Assembly: GCF_000472425.1 (NCBI RefSeq)
Contig: NZ_AXAI01000008.1
Coordinates: 248,001-312,000 of the forward strand
Direction: 5' to 3'
From: Bradyrhizobium sp. Tv2a-2
Lineage (GTDB): Bacteria; Pseudomonadota; Alphaproteobacteria; Rhizobiales; Xanthobacteraceae
Length of the DNA stretch: 64,000 nt
Each line of letters opens with the position of its first letter. Positions within the stretch are counted from its first letter, which is position 1. Made by a program: the position numbers and the translations under genes. Shown here piece after piece: positions 41,102 through 50,102 of the stretch. The notes under the pieces were generated by a model that saw only the letters and a list, made by a program, of their open reading frames with translations, ran no database searches and had not been told where the DNA came from.

Positions 41102-42496
41102 ATGGCACCGGCGAACAATCACATGTCGCTAGCGGCTCTATTTTTGATTGTCTGGAAAAGACGGTTCGCCTTCATCTTGGCGTTCCTGCTGATTTCAGCT
41201 GGGTTCGGTGCGGCCTATGCGTACGTGACGCCGATGTTCGAATCCGAAGCGCTCTTGATCATCTCGGAAGACCGATCGCACCAATCCCGGTTTCCGGATG
41301 CGCTCCGTTACGAGATCAACTCCGAGACATACGTGATTGCGAGCGATGGTGTGCTGCGGCAAGCCATTGAGTCCATCGGGCCGCAAAACCTGCTCCCGGA
41401 ACGGAGCCAGCTTTCCGGTGCCGGTGGGCCGCTGCTGGGTTTGATCGCGTGGTTTAAGGACTGGGCCTTGTCTTCTGCCTCGGCGACTGACGGTTCACCG
41501 ATCGATCTCGCATTATTAAGCGTTCGAAAGCGGCTGTCCGTTTCGGTCGAACGCGACTCGAAGGTTGTGCAGCTCAGATTCCGTGATGAAGACCCGAAGC
41601 GAGCCGGGCAATTCCTGACCCTTGTTGTCGACGCATTTTTCCGACGGCACGTTGATATCAGCGGTAACGCGGCGGCGTCTTCGTTCTTTCAAGAGCAGGC
41701 GGCGCGGTACCGAGACGATTACGACCGCGCCTCAGCAAAGTGGCACGAGTTTGCGGGGACGCATTCGATTTACTCGATTTCGCAGGAGGTTGAACTCGCT
41801 CTCGCGCGCCGGGATGAGACGATTGATTCGTTGGCCAAGACACGAGGCTCGATTGCGGACAAGGAGGCGCAGGCGGCGACGCTGCAAAATACGGTGGTCC
41901 AGCTGCGGCGGCGTATCGCACTCCCCGGCGAGATAACAGGACCGAAGCATGAGCTGCCCGCTGACAGCAACATGGGGAGCGACAACAAAATCCCGGCGAA
42001 TGAATCGCCACTACTGCTGGTGCGCGTGTTCCAGGAGACCGCACAGTCGTTGGTCACTCTCAATGCGGAAATGGTCGGATTGCGCGCGCTTGAGCATGCG
42101 CAGGAGAAGGCACTTTCAAATATTGGACAGAGGCTGGCTAACCTGTCAGCCGCAAGAGCCGAATTCGAAAGGCTGAAAAGCGCCGTGGATCAGGCGGCAG
42201 AGATTCTCAAGACGCACCTGAACCAATCAGCACAGGCCCGAATGGATGCCGACTGGGACGAGAGCCAGAAGCTGGCAAACGTGAAGGTCGTGCAGGCCGC
42301 GACGGTCCCCATCAGGGCGGTATTCCCGCAGAAGCTGCTCTTCCTTTCACTCGCCTTCGTCGCCGGATCGTTTGGCGGCGCAGCGGCAAGTATCATGGCG
42401 GAGACGATCTTGAGGGGGCGGGGTGGATTCGAATCGTGGCGAGAAGCGCAGGACGTTTTGATCGGTGCCATTGCAAAAAGGGCAGAGAGACGCTGA
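41102..42496 (+). CDS. Wzz/GumC-type polysaccharide chain-length protein
   Basis: 464-aa inner-membrane protein. One N-terminal helix (FAFILAFLLISAGFGAAYAY) and one C-terminal helix (LLFLSLAFVAGSFGGAAASI) bracket a periplasmic coiled-coil domain, the PCP (polysaccharide co-polymerase) layout. FESEALLIISEDRSHQSRFP after the first helix is Wzz-domain-like. A cytoplasmic tyrosine-kinase domain is absent. SD GGGGAGG. It should set polymer length together with the Wzy-like protein. It starts the plus-strand operon. Confidence 0.85.
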   Translation: MAPANNHMSLAALFLIVWKRRFAFILAFLLISAGFGAAYAYVTPMFESEALLIISEDRSHQSRFPDALRYEINSETYVIASDGVLRQAIESIGPQNLLPERSQLSGAGGPLLGLIAWFKDWALSSASATDGSPIDLALLSVRKRLSVSVERDSKVVQLRFRDEDPKRAGQFLTLVVDAFFRRHVDISGNAAASSFFQEQAARYRDDYDRASAKWHEFAGTHSIYSISQEVELALARRDETIDSLAKTRGSIADKEAQAATLQNTVVQLRRRIALPGEITGPKHELPADSNMGSDNKIPANESPLLLVRVFQETAQSLVTLNAEMVGLRALEHAQEKALSNIGQRLANLSAARAEFERLKSAVDQAAEILKTHLNQSAQARMDADWDESQKLANVKVVQAATVPIRAVFPQKLLFLSLAFVAGSFGGAAASIMAETILRGRGGFESWREAQDVLIGAIAKRAERR

Positions 42497-42613
42497 GGCT
42501 CGTTGTAACCGGTGCGAATGCGGCCTCCCGTACGCGAGTGCGAGCGCGGAGTGACGCATCATGGCTGGCCGACGCCTGGGCAAGCAGATGACCCTCCCTG
42601 GAGCCGGCGGCTG

Positions 42614-43660
42614 ATGCGTGTGCTATGGATCGGGACCCCATTGACAAGCGGTAATGCGGGCAACGAAGTATTCGACGCTCGAATGATCCAAGCGCTGCGG
42701 GCGGGCGGTGTTGAGGTTAGACACGTGGCGCCGCGTCCCGTTCGGAGGGTTGCGCAGTTCAGCAACTATCTGCGGGGCATTCCGCATTATCGGGCTGCTT
42801 TTGAGTCCGAAGACAACCACCAGCGGATAACCGATGCTGCGCACGGCTGCGAGGCCGCAATCTGCTCCCGAGAGTTTTTTGACGGGCTTGCGGCCGGTCT
42901 GCATCTTCCTGTCATTCCGGTCCTGCACAACATCACCAGTTGTTCGCTTCGCGCAATATTCCCGCGAAATCCGGCAGCCCGGCCGTTCGTCTGGACCGCG
43001 GCACGCTGGGAGAGGAGCCTCTATGCGCAATATTGGCCTTTCATTGCGGTCGCGGTGCTCTCTCGGAGGGATGAAGCGTTCGTGCGCGGCCTGCGCTCAG
43101 GGTCGGTCTTGTATACGCCCCCGGGAATGCCGTCGCGCCTGAAGCTGTCTTCGAATGCGGCATTTCGGCCAGAGATGGTGATTTCGGGGACATACGACTG
43201 GTTCCCAAAACGGCGAGATCTGGCGGCATTCTCTCGCGAGCTGGCGTCAGTGCAGACGCCGATCAAGGTCGCGGTCGATGGTGCTCTTCCCGAGTTGGAG
43301 CCGCCTATCGAGAGTGGGCCGATGGTGGCGGATGCTGACGCAATCCGCATCGGACTGGTTCTCGACCGGTTCGAATCGGGATTCAAGCTGAAGGCTCAGT
43401 ACTATGTTTCGCAGAACTGCATCGTGTTGTCCTATTCCGACCTGTCGGCCGATTTTGCCCAGATTCCGGACTCTGCCTTCTTTGTCCGGCGTATCACTCA
43501 TGCACGCGATGTTGTGAGGGTTGCCACAGAACTGGCGGCGATCCCGGCACCGCTGTTGCGGCGCCGGATGAGCTCGTTCTCTGCGGCTTGTGCCGCTGCA
43601 TTCTCTTGGGAGAAGAGCGCTCAGGTGTTGCTCGACGGGTTCCAGTCACACGAGGGTTGA
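42614..43660 (+). CDS. GT-B-type glycosyltransferase
   Basis: 348-aa protein from the ATG at 42614 (MRVLWIGTPLTSGNAGNEVF), a start typical of GT4-type enzymes; the open frame extends to 42512 upstream without homology. It has a two-domain Rossmann layout with donor-side residues less conserved than in textbook GT4. The final TGA overlaps a possible ATG of the next gene (ATGA). Sugar specificity unknown. Confidence 0.65.
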   Translation: MRVLWIGTPLTSGNAGNEVFDARMIQALRAGGVEVRHVAPRPVRRVAQFSNYLRGIPHYRAAFESEDNHQRITDAAHGCEAAICSREFFDGLAAGLHLPVIPVLHNITSCSLRAIFPRNPAARPFVWTAARWERSLYAQYWPFIAVAVLSRRDEAFVRGLRSGSVLYTPPGMPSRLKLSSNAAFRPEMVISGTYDWFPKRRDLAAFSRELASVQTPIKVAVDGALPELEPPIESGPMVADADAIRIGLVLDRFESGFKLKAQYYVSQNCIVLSYSDLSADFAQIPDSAFFVRRITHARDVVRVATELAAIPAPLLRRRMSSFSAACAAAFSWEKSAQVLLDGFQSHEG

Positions 43661-43722
43661 TGGAGACGCGACGCGCTCACAAGGTGCGAGAAGACCGTGC
43701 CGGATGGAAGGTAACGCAATCG

Positions 43723-44928
43723 ATGAAATTGGTCGTTCACGACTATGCAGGTCATCCATTCCAGGTCGAGCTCAGCCGAGAGCTTGCGAAGCGCGGGCAT
43801 GACATCGTCCACGCATTCTTCGCGGATGATCAAGGTCCAAAGGGAGAGCTTGCCCGCAGGACGGACGACCCCCCGCAGCTGTCCTTCGCATCCGTCGGCA
43901 TCGGTCGGCGCTATGAAAAAGGATCCCTCCTCAGACGCAGATTCGACGATGTTACCTATGGTCGCAAGATCGCAGAGTTGATCGGACGGGAGAAACCGGA
44001 CCTCGTGATCTCCGGCAATACACCAACGGAGGCTCAGGAGCGGATCGTCAAAGCCTGTCGCGCAGTACCCTGCGGCTTCGTTTATTGGCTTCAGGACTTT
44101 TACAGTGTAGCCGTTGCGCAGCTTTTGAAGAAGAAGCTGGGCCTCTTTGGAGCGGCGGTTGGCGAATATTATCGTTTGCTGGAGCGCCGCCAACTCCGCC
44201 AGGCGAACGCGATCGTTACGATCGCTGAACAGTTTCGGTCGGTCGTGGTGAATTGGACCAGGGCCGAAGAGAAGGTGTTCACGATAGAAAACTGGGGCGC
44301 GATGAACGCCATCCGACCGGACCGCAAGGACAATGAATGGGTGCGACATCACGGCCTCGTCGACACCTTCAACTTCGTCTACGCGGGAACCTTGGCTCTT
44401 AAGCATAATCCGCGCCTGCTCATCGAGCTTGCTCGCAGGACGAAGGGCTCCGCAATGGTCGTGGTCGTGAGCCAAGGCATCGGGACCGAGCGTCTCGCGA
44501 GCGCAAGACGCAGTGAAGGTCTGGACAATCTCATCTTGCTGCCGCCTCAACCGGTGGCGGAGCTCGGCCAGGTTCTCGCGGCGGCGGATGTTGCGGTTGC
44601 CGTTCTGGAACGGGAGGCAGGTGCGTTTTCCGTCCCGTCCAAAGTCCAGTCGTACATGTGCGCAGGACGCGCGATTCTGCTGGCCGCCCCTGCGGATAAT
44701 CCCGCCGCGCAGGTCGTCGCGCGCGAGGAGGCGGGCATCGTCGTCGATCCGACCGATATCCCGGCATTCATCTGCGCCGCCGACAGGCTGCAACGTGATG
44801 CCGGGCTCAGGCGTCGGGCCGCGCAACGCGGCAGGACATATGCCGAGCGGACATACGAGATTTCAGAAGTGGCAAATAGGTTCGAGCGGGTGTTTTTGTT
44901 TGCTCGACGTGAGCTCGAGCAAGTCTAA
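43723..44928 (+). CDS. Glycosyltransferase family 4 protein
   Basis: 401-aa enzyme from the ATG at 43723 (MKLVVHDYAGHPFQVELSRE), where the family start lies; an ATG at 43660, overlapping the previous TGA, would add 21 residues. GT-B features are LSRELAKRGHDIVHAF, FNFVYAGTLALKHNPRLLIE and LPPQPVAELGQVLAAADVAV, followed by the donor-site EREAGAFSVPSKVQSYMCA with its E-x7-E type pattern. It is in tandem with another glycosyltransferase, so each probably adds one sugar of the repeat unit. Confidence 0.85.
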   Translation: MKLVVHDYAGHPFQVELSRELAKRGHDIVHAFFADDQGPKGELARRTDDPPQLSFASVGIGRRYEKGSLLRRRFDDVTYGRKIAELIGREKPDLVISGNTPTEAQERIVKACRAVPCGFVYWLQDFYSVAVAQLLKKKLGLFGAAVGEYYRLLERRQLRQANAIVTIAEQFRSVVVNWTRAEEKVFTIENWGAMNAIRPDRKDNEWVRHHGLVDTFNFVYAGTLALKHNPRLLIELARRTKGSAMVVVVSQGIGTERLASARRSEGLDNLILLPPQPVAELGQVLAAADVAVAVLEREAGAFSVPSKVQSYMCAGRAILLAAPADNPAAQVVAREEAGIVVDPTDIPAFICAADRLQRDAGLRRRAAQRGRTYAERTYEISEVANRFERVFLFARRELEQV

Positions 44929-44945
44929 CCAGGGAGACAGCCTCA

Positions 44946-45944
44946 ATGGGCAATGAGACGAAACGCTCCGCGCTGGTTTGTGGTGCCGGCGGATTCATTG
45001 GAAGTCATCTGGTAAGTCGGCTTAAGCGCGAAGAGTATTGGGTGCGGGGCGTGGATCTCAAGTTTCCTTGCTACTCGGAAACCGCGGCGGACGATTTTGT
45101 GGTCGGCGACCTGCGCGATCCGCTCGTCTGCAGGCAAATAGTGGACGGCCGTTTCGACGAGGTCTATCAGCTCGCAGCCGATATGGGAGGCGCCGGATAT
45201 ATCTTCACCGGCGAACACGATGCCGACGTCATGCACAATTCGGCGAGCATCAATTTGAACATGCTGGACGCCTGTCGTAAGCGAAATGTCAGAAAAGTGT
45301 TCTATTCCTCGTCGGCGTGCATCTATCCCGCCTACAATCAAACGGATCCGGATAATCCCGTCTGTTCGGAGGAGTCGGCCTACCCGGCGGCACCGGACAG
45401 CGAATACGGTTGGGAGAAGCTGTTTTCGGAGCGGCTGTATGTAGCCTACAATCGAAATTACGGAATGACGAACAGAGTGGCGCGATACCACAACATCTTT
45501 GGCCCGGAAGGAACTTGGGAGGGGGGAAAGGAGAAGGCGCCGGCTGCGGTCTGTCGGAAAGTCGCAAGAGCAGCGAACAACGGCGAGATCGAGATCTGGG
45601 GTGACGGAATGCAGACGCGGTCGTTCCTTTATATCGATGAATGTCTCGAGGGGACCATCCGGTTGGCTCGATCGGGGTTTGAGGGGCCAGTGAATATTGG
45701 ATCGGAGGAAATGGTCACAATAAATCAATTGGTGGATCTCGTTGCCGACATCGCCGGGAAAAGAATCCGCAAGAAGCACATCGCGGGTCCGCTGGGTGTT
45801 CGGGGACGGAATTCAGACAATCGGTTGATCAAGGAACGGCTTGGTTGGAGGCCGTCGATGGCGTTGCGGGACGGCTTGGCGAAGACGTACGAGTGGGTCG
45901 AAAGGCAGGTCTATCGAAACGAGTTGAGGGTGGAAGCCGCGTAG
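44946..45944 (+). CDS. GDP-mannose 3,5-epimerase-like SDR
   Basis: 332-aa extended SDR. NAD motif GAGGFIGSHL, LAADMGGAGYIF and SSACIYPAYNQ, then the catalytic EYGWEKLFSERLY (YxxxK variant Y-G-W-E-K) and the striking HNIFGPEGTWEGGKEKAPAA block. These match plant and bacterial GDP-mannose 3,5-epimerases, which make GDP-L-galactose and GDP-L-gulose. SD GGGAG. It supplies a nucleotide sugar for the exopolysaccharide, likely an L-galactose type. Specificity is by resemblance only. Confidence 0.8.
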   Translation: MGNETKRSALVCGAGGFIGSHLVSRLKREEYWVRGVDLKFPCYSETAADDFVVGDLRDPLVCRQIVDGRFDEVYQLAADMGGAGYIFTGEHDADVMHNSASINLNMLDACRKRNVRKVFYSSSACIYPAYNQTDPDNPVCSEESAYPAAPDSEYGWEKLFSERLYVAYNRNYGMTNRVARYHNIFGPEGTWEGGKEKAPAAVCRKVARAANNGEIEIWGDGMQTRSFLYIDECLEGTIRLARSGFEGPVNIGSEEMVTINQLVDLVADIAGKRIRKKHIAGPLGVRGRNSDNRLIKERLGWRPSMALRDGLAKTYEWVERQVYRNELRVEAA

Positions 45945-46129
45945 ACCAAGGCTGCGACCGATCGCCTCTGCCGCAGTTGGTGGGTATTGGCGGTCGGCGC
46001 CGTCTCGCGCAAGCAGGGTTTCCGCTGGTTGCGCGGGGGACCCGACCGGCAGTGATTTGTGGGATCGCGGATGACTCCATGTCCGCGAAACGCCACGGCG
46101 GCTTATACGCACATCACCTAACACATCAC

Positions 46130-46897
46130 CTAATATGTCCCTTTCGCCCAAACCACGGCCGGGACGGTCTTCGCGATAATTGTGATGTCGCGCCACAGAG
46201 TCCAATTCTGCACATAGTCGCGATCCAGAGCGACGCGCTGTGAATAGGAGGCGTCATTGCGCCCGCTCACTTGCCACGCGCCGGTGAGGCCTGGCCGCGC
46301 GCGGAAGTAGTATTCCGCGTCCTGGCCGTACATGGTGACTTCGTCGCTGACGATCGGGCGCGGGCCGACAATGCTCATTTCGCCGCGGACAATGTTGATG
46401 ACCTGCGGCAGTTCGTCGACGCTCATGCGCCGCAAGACTGCACCGACCGCAGTAATTCGCGGATCCACTTTCAGCTTGCGTGTTTGTGTCCATTCGAGCG
46501 CCGCAGCTGGCGAGGCATCGAGATGTTTGCGCAGCAGGTCGTCACTATTTACCGCCATCGTGCGGAATTTGACACAGAGGAACGGTTTCGAGTTCATGCC
46601 AATCCGGCGGTGACCGTAAAACACCGGGCCCCCGTCGGATAGCTTGACCAGGAGGGCGATCATGATGAACAGAGGCAGGAGCAGAACCGCGGCAGAAAGC
46701 GCCACCGCGAGGTCCACGGTTCGTTTGACTTCGCCACCGACTGGGCACTGCGGTGCTACTGCGCTCACCTCTTCCGCGGTAGAATCAAGTGCTGATATGC
46801 TCGTGCCCGAATGAACGCGAGAGGTACCTGCAATGTTGCTTTCAGCGGGGGTATAGCTGACGTCCGTCAGGCTAGACCTCACTTGACAGTCAAGCAT
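46130..46897 (-). CDS. Undecaprenyl-phosphate sugar-1-phosphate transferase (ExoY/WcaJ type)
   Basis: 255-aa priming transferase that loads the first sugar onto undecaprenyl phosphate. It has a single membrane helix (VDLAVALSAAVLLLPLFIMI), the catalytic block VFYGHRRIGMNSKPFLCVKF, LRRMSVDELPQVINIVRGEM and SIVGPRPIV, and the end LTGAWQVSGRNDASY. It lacks the extra N-terminal helices of WcaJ, fitting the ExoY class. It is convergent with the epimerase gene. Confidence 0.92.
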   Translation of the reverse strand: MLDCQVRSSLTDVSYTPAESNIAGTSRVHSGTSISALDSTAEEVSAVAPQCPVGGEVKRTVDLAVALSAAVLLLPLFIMIALLVKLSDGGPVFYGHRRIGMNSKPFLCVKFRTMAVNSDDLLRKHLDASPAAALEWTQTRKLKVDPRITAVGAVLRRMSVDELPQVINIVRGEMSIVGPRPIVSDEVTMYGQDAEYYFRARPGLTGAWQVSGRNDASYSQRVALDRDYVQNWTLWRDITIIAKTVPAVVWAKGTY

Positions 46898-47038
46898 GAT
46901 CAGCTCTCGACCACCGCGTTGTCTTTTGCAGTAATTCTGAAGACCCAGCCGCGGTCCTACCCTGTTTGAAATAAGTTCAAGCAGTTGTGATGCATATCCG
47001 TCGCGATTTCGCTGCCGCGGGGCTTGTCCGCACGCGGA

Positions 47039-48115
47039 TCAACCGTTCGCAAGACCGGACTCGGCGAGCAACTGCACCAGCTGCGCTTGCCGCGTCGTTG
47101 CCGTCTTCTCGAATACCGATCGGAGTTGAACCCGAATTGTTCCGGACGAAACTGCAAAATTGGACGCGAGCGCATCCACTGTCTTTCCCGCAGCGATGCC
47201 GCAGGCAACGCGAGCCTCGGCTGGCGTGAGGTCGAAGAGCCCCTGGATGAGGTCGGCGGATGGGACGCTGGACGGCACGACGGCGCTGGCGGCGAGCAGG
47301 CAGGAACCGACTTCAAAGATGTCTTGCTCCGCGGTGCCGACCGGAACAAGGTGGATGATCATGGGCGGCTGCGATCCGCACGCCGGCAGTGGCAGGGATC
47401 GAACTTGCTCGGCTGCGTCAAGCTCGAACTCCCGAAGCGCGTTGGCGAGAAGCCGGTCAGCGCGCAAAGGAACTAGGTGGACTCGATCGCGGCCGTCGCG
47501 GAAAACCTCGGGCACGAGGGAATTGAAGCGGGAGTTGGCCGCCAAGAGGGTGTGCTTGCGTGACAGAACGGCGGCCGGTCGGCCAAAATTGGTGAACGCT
47601 TCTGCCGCACCTCGTGCTCGCTGCAGGCCAAATCGTGCCGACAGCAGGACGGCCCGGGCGAGATGAGGCCGGAGCAGGTTCAGTTCGCAAATCACGGAGT
47701 CCTCGATCGGCCCGCGTTCAAATGCGCGGTCGATGGTCAGCGCCAGCAGGCCTCCCGCGGGGGCCGTTAGGACCGTCCCCGCCCACCATCCGAGACCTTT
47801 TCCTCGCAAATATCCGTAGATGGAATCCCGCTCAATTTCCTCCGGCGTGAACAGATTGTAATCACTCAGAAAGCCGACATGACTCAGCGCAGCCGCGCGC
47901 GCGATGCGCGGATCCCGCCTGATCCAACCATCCTTCACATACTCAGAAAAAACCGGCGCGATGGTCGGCGAGGCGGTCCAGCGCGTTCCATGCTCGCCGA
48001 CGGAACACAGGGCACTTCCGACGGCTCCAGCCCTGGCCGCTATGAGATCCAGTAGGCCGGGCCAAAGGTCGGGGTCGGCAGCAGCTTCATAAATGTGATC
48101 GATGATGTCTTTCAT
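47039..48115 (-). CDS. LuxR-type HTH transcriptional regulator
   Basis: 358-aa regulator. The C-terminal LuxR/FixJ HTH is LTPAEARVACGIAAGKTVDA, LASNFAVSSGTIRVQL and a final helix. The long N-terminal part (MKDIIDHIYEAAADPDLWPG) looks like a PAS/GAF-type sensor of a bradyrhizobial family rather than an acyl-homoserine-lactone domain. It is the next gene upstream of the priming transferase on the same strand, separated by 141 nt, so control of the exopolysaccharide genes is plausible but unproven. Confidence 0.85.
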   Translation of the reverse strand: MKDIIDHIYEAAADPDLWPGLLDLIAARAGAVGSALCSVGEHGTRWTASPTIAPVFSEYVKDGWIRRDPRIARAAALSHVGFLSDYNLFTPEEIERDSIYGYLRGKGLGWWAGTVLTAPAGGLLALTIDRAFERGPIEDSVICELNLLRPHLARAVLLSARFGLQRARGAAEAFTNFGRPAAVLSRKHTLLAANSRFNSLVPEVFRDGRDRVHLVPLRADRLLANALREFELDAAEQVRSLPLPACGSQPPMIIHLVPVGTAEQDIFEVGSCLLAASAVVPSSVPSADLIQGLFDLTPAEARVACGIAAGKTVDALASNFAVSSGTIRVQLRSVFEKTATTRQAQLVQLLAESGLANG

Positions 48116-48504
48116 GGGCAGACGGTCCGTCCTGCTTACGTACCGGCTTTCGGGGCATTCCTCAGTTTGAAATCTGCCGCAACATCATGGGTTCAACTTT
48201 GAACGTTTTGGACCCGACCGAGTTCCAAAGCTAGGCGCCGTGATAATATAATCGACCTTACGGGATGATCCGATGTGTGGCAAAAATCTGGCGAGGCAGC
48301 GCCTTGCGATCTTGATCAGACAGCCGGAGGTATGGCAGACGCGGAGAGCCAGCGACCGATCTTGATTGCACCGAAGAAGGTTGATGCGACTGCGACCGGC
48401 CAGTGCTGCGGGGGGTAGCGGGGGGCTGCTACGACGGGCGATCAACGGATCTCTAGCGCAAGGTGATCCTACAACAGCACCGTTATCCGGCACTGCGCCT
48501 GGAT
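48116..48504. other. Gene-poor region
   Basis: No supported gene. The minus-strand frame 48185-48508 starts with ATG overlapping the previous stop (ATGA) but has Arg/Pro-rich shadow composition. Confidence 0.35.
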
Positions 48505-48777
48505 TCATTTGTTTTCTGAAGAAGACGACACTTTACCAGGCGATAGACGTCTGAACACAATTTGACTGAGCACGCCGAGCACGTAGCCAATCTGCAGCAC
48601 GACTGCAGCTACCACCATGTCCAGCGCCATTTGCCAATAGATGGTGCTATCCCAATGATCGCAGGCCGCAATAGCAATGACGATTGGTACGATAAGCAGC
48701 AGCGCGAATGCCAATAGACGAAGCTGCAAGCCGCAAACGAGGCCAACCAGCAGCAATATAGCCGTATACCAGTGCAT
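48505..48777 (-). CDS. Small membrane protein (90 aa)
   Basis: ATG at 48777 (MHWYTAILLLVGLVCGLQLR). The product has two N-terminal hydrophobic helices (through LLAFALLLIVPIVIAIAACD) and a third (MVVAAVVLQIGYVLGVLS), then a charged tail ending NK. It resembles small exopolysaccharide-production regulators or generic bradyrhizobial membrane proteins. An upstream start at 48882 would precede the first helix with an Arg/Pro-rich sequence. No SD of note. Confidence 0.5.
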   Translation of the reverse strand: MHWYTAILLLVGLVCGLQLRLLAFALLLIVPIVIAIAACDHWDSTIYWQMALDMVVAAVVLQIGYVLGVLSQIVFRRLSPGKVSSSSENK

Positions 48778-49259
48778 TGGTCCGAATGTGCGCCCTGGGC
48801 ATCGTCTGGCAAGAAAGCCGAAGGCGAAACTTCCCGAATCCGCCAGCGGGCTGATAAGAGCCCACCTCCGGGGCGCATGCAAGCACGCCTTGCGATCCAG
48901 AAAGCGCCCCAGAGCGGCGGGCGCTGTGCGCGACTCCGCGGGCGCGTCGCCTCACAGCCATGGAATCCGTTTCCGGTAGTTGGGATCGGTCGGGAGCGGC
49001 GCGTCGCGCCTTCACGGAACACCGCGCCGCGTTCGAGTGCGAAGGCGCGGTTGTGGCATGAAGTACTTGTAACCGAGAGGTCTGCTTTGCCCGCGTAAGC
49101 AGAGCCGTCAGATCAGTCGGTCAGGTCCGGTTCGTGACGAGCCGACATTAAAGCCTGGGGTTGGGAGTCTTGCCGTGAGGATGCATCACGTCAACACTGG
49201 TGATCCGCAATAGAGTAACGGAGGCTGGCATGCGGGCAGCATCTCTCTATGACTTGATG
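48778..49259. other. Gene-free region
   Basis: About 480 nt without a supported frame; the open frames are Arg-rich shadows. No tRNA or clear hairpin terminator noticed. Confidence 0.35.
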
Positions 49260-49529
49260 CTATCCACCCGCCGCCTGCCTCCGTCCTTGGGACTCATCCC
49301 AACGTGGAGATGAAACGACAGGGCTCACGCCCATCTCAATCTCACGTGTGGGTCTCCGGTCGGTGATGAACAATCGTTGTGCGGCCTCGGCGTTCGTTGC
49401 GCAGCGCTCGAGCCAGCGAGCCACGAGAAAATCAACCCGCGCGGCAAATCGCAGTTGAGCCGCTGCCCGCACAAGCCTCGCGCCCAAGCTCTGATCGGAA
49501 GGTCTCTTGATGTTGTTGCGGGCGTTCAT
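49260..49529 (-). CDS. Small hypothetical protein
   Basis: 89-aa frame from the ATG at 49529 (MNARNNIKRPSDQSLGARLV) with a good SD (GGAGGG, 6 nt spacing). It has a helical middle (AAQLRFAARVDFLVARWLER CATNAEAAQ) and no membrane span or known motif. Isolated. The SD is the main support. Confidence 0.4.
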   Translation of the reverse strand: MNARNNIKRPSDQSLGARLVRAAAQLRFAARVDFLVARWLERCATNAEAAQRLFITDRRPTREIEMGVSPVVSSPRWDESQGRRQAAGG

Positions 49530-50102
49530 CTTGCCCTCCTGCCGGTACGGCGGAGGGAGCGGCCCTGCGCCGAGAGTTACACTCTTGCTTTGCGGATCAA
49601 GCCCGCTTCGAGCTCAAAATTCAGGCCCCACGTCATCACGGACACGCACGACCAATCGGCCAGCCGGATAAGCGGCCGGACGCGGGCGGCAGTCTCTGCA
49701 ATGTGTGTGCGTGCGTTGTGCATTCGGTCCTCAAGAGTGCAGGCGATCTCACCCGCAACGAAACTCATAATCTAAATGCAGAGAAAATTCAGCGCGTCAA
49801 ATATTTTATGTTCACGAGGTGCGGAATTTGTCGCGTGAGTAATATTCGAACAGCAGCGGAGCCGGCTGGGTTCGAAAATTTCAGGCTATGGTCAGTTCGG
49901 CGGAAGTGGTGGTTTACCTCGCGATGTCCGGTCTCCCCCGGAAGCAGAGACCAATCGGAAGGGTCGGCATGTCCGCTGTGGTCAACGCGCGACTTGGAAG
50001 GGGCAGGCGCAAAGCGAACGTTCGGTCAGGTCCGTATGTGTCAGGAGGGCCAATAGGCGACACATGAAACGGGTTTCCGGCACGCCCGTCTCGCGTTGCC
50101 TT
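49530..50102. other. Gene-poor region
   Basis: About 570 nt with no confident gene. A minus-strand frame at 49577-49768 (63 aa, MSFVAGEIACTLEDRMHNAR...) has plausible composition but no SD. Confidence 0.35.

Noticed and set aside
43621..44826. 401-codon minus-strand frame opposite the GT4 gene
   Set aside because: Shadow of the glycosyltransferase with Arg-rich repeats and no start signal.
46110..46137. Short direct repeat of ACATCACCTAA
   Set aside because: Only two partial units; no evidence of a CRISPR or regulatory array.
48185..48508. 107-codon minus-strand frame with ATGA overlap
   Set aside because: Ser/Arg/Pro-rich, no fold-like pattern; overlap alone is not enough.
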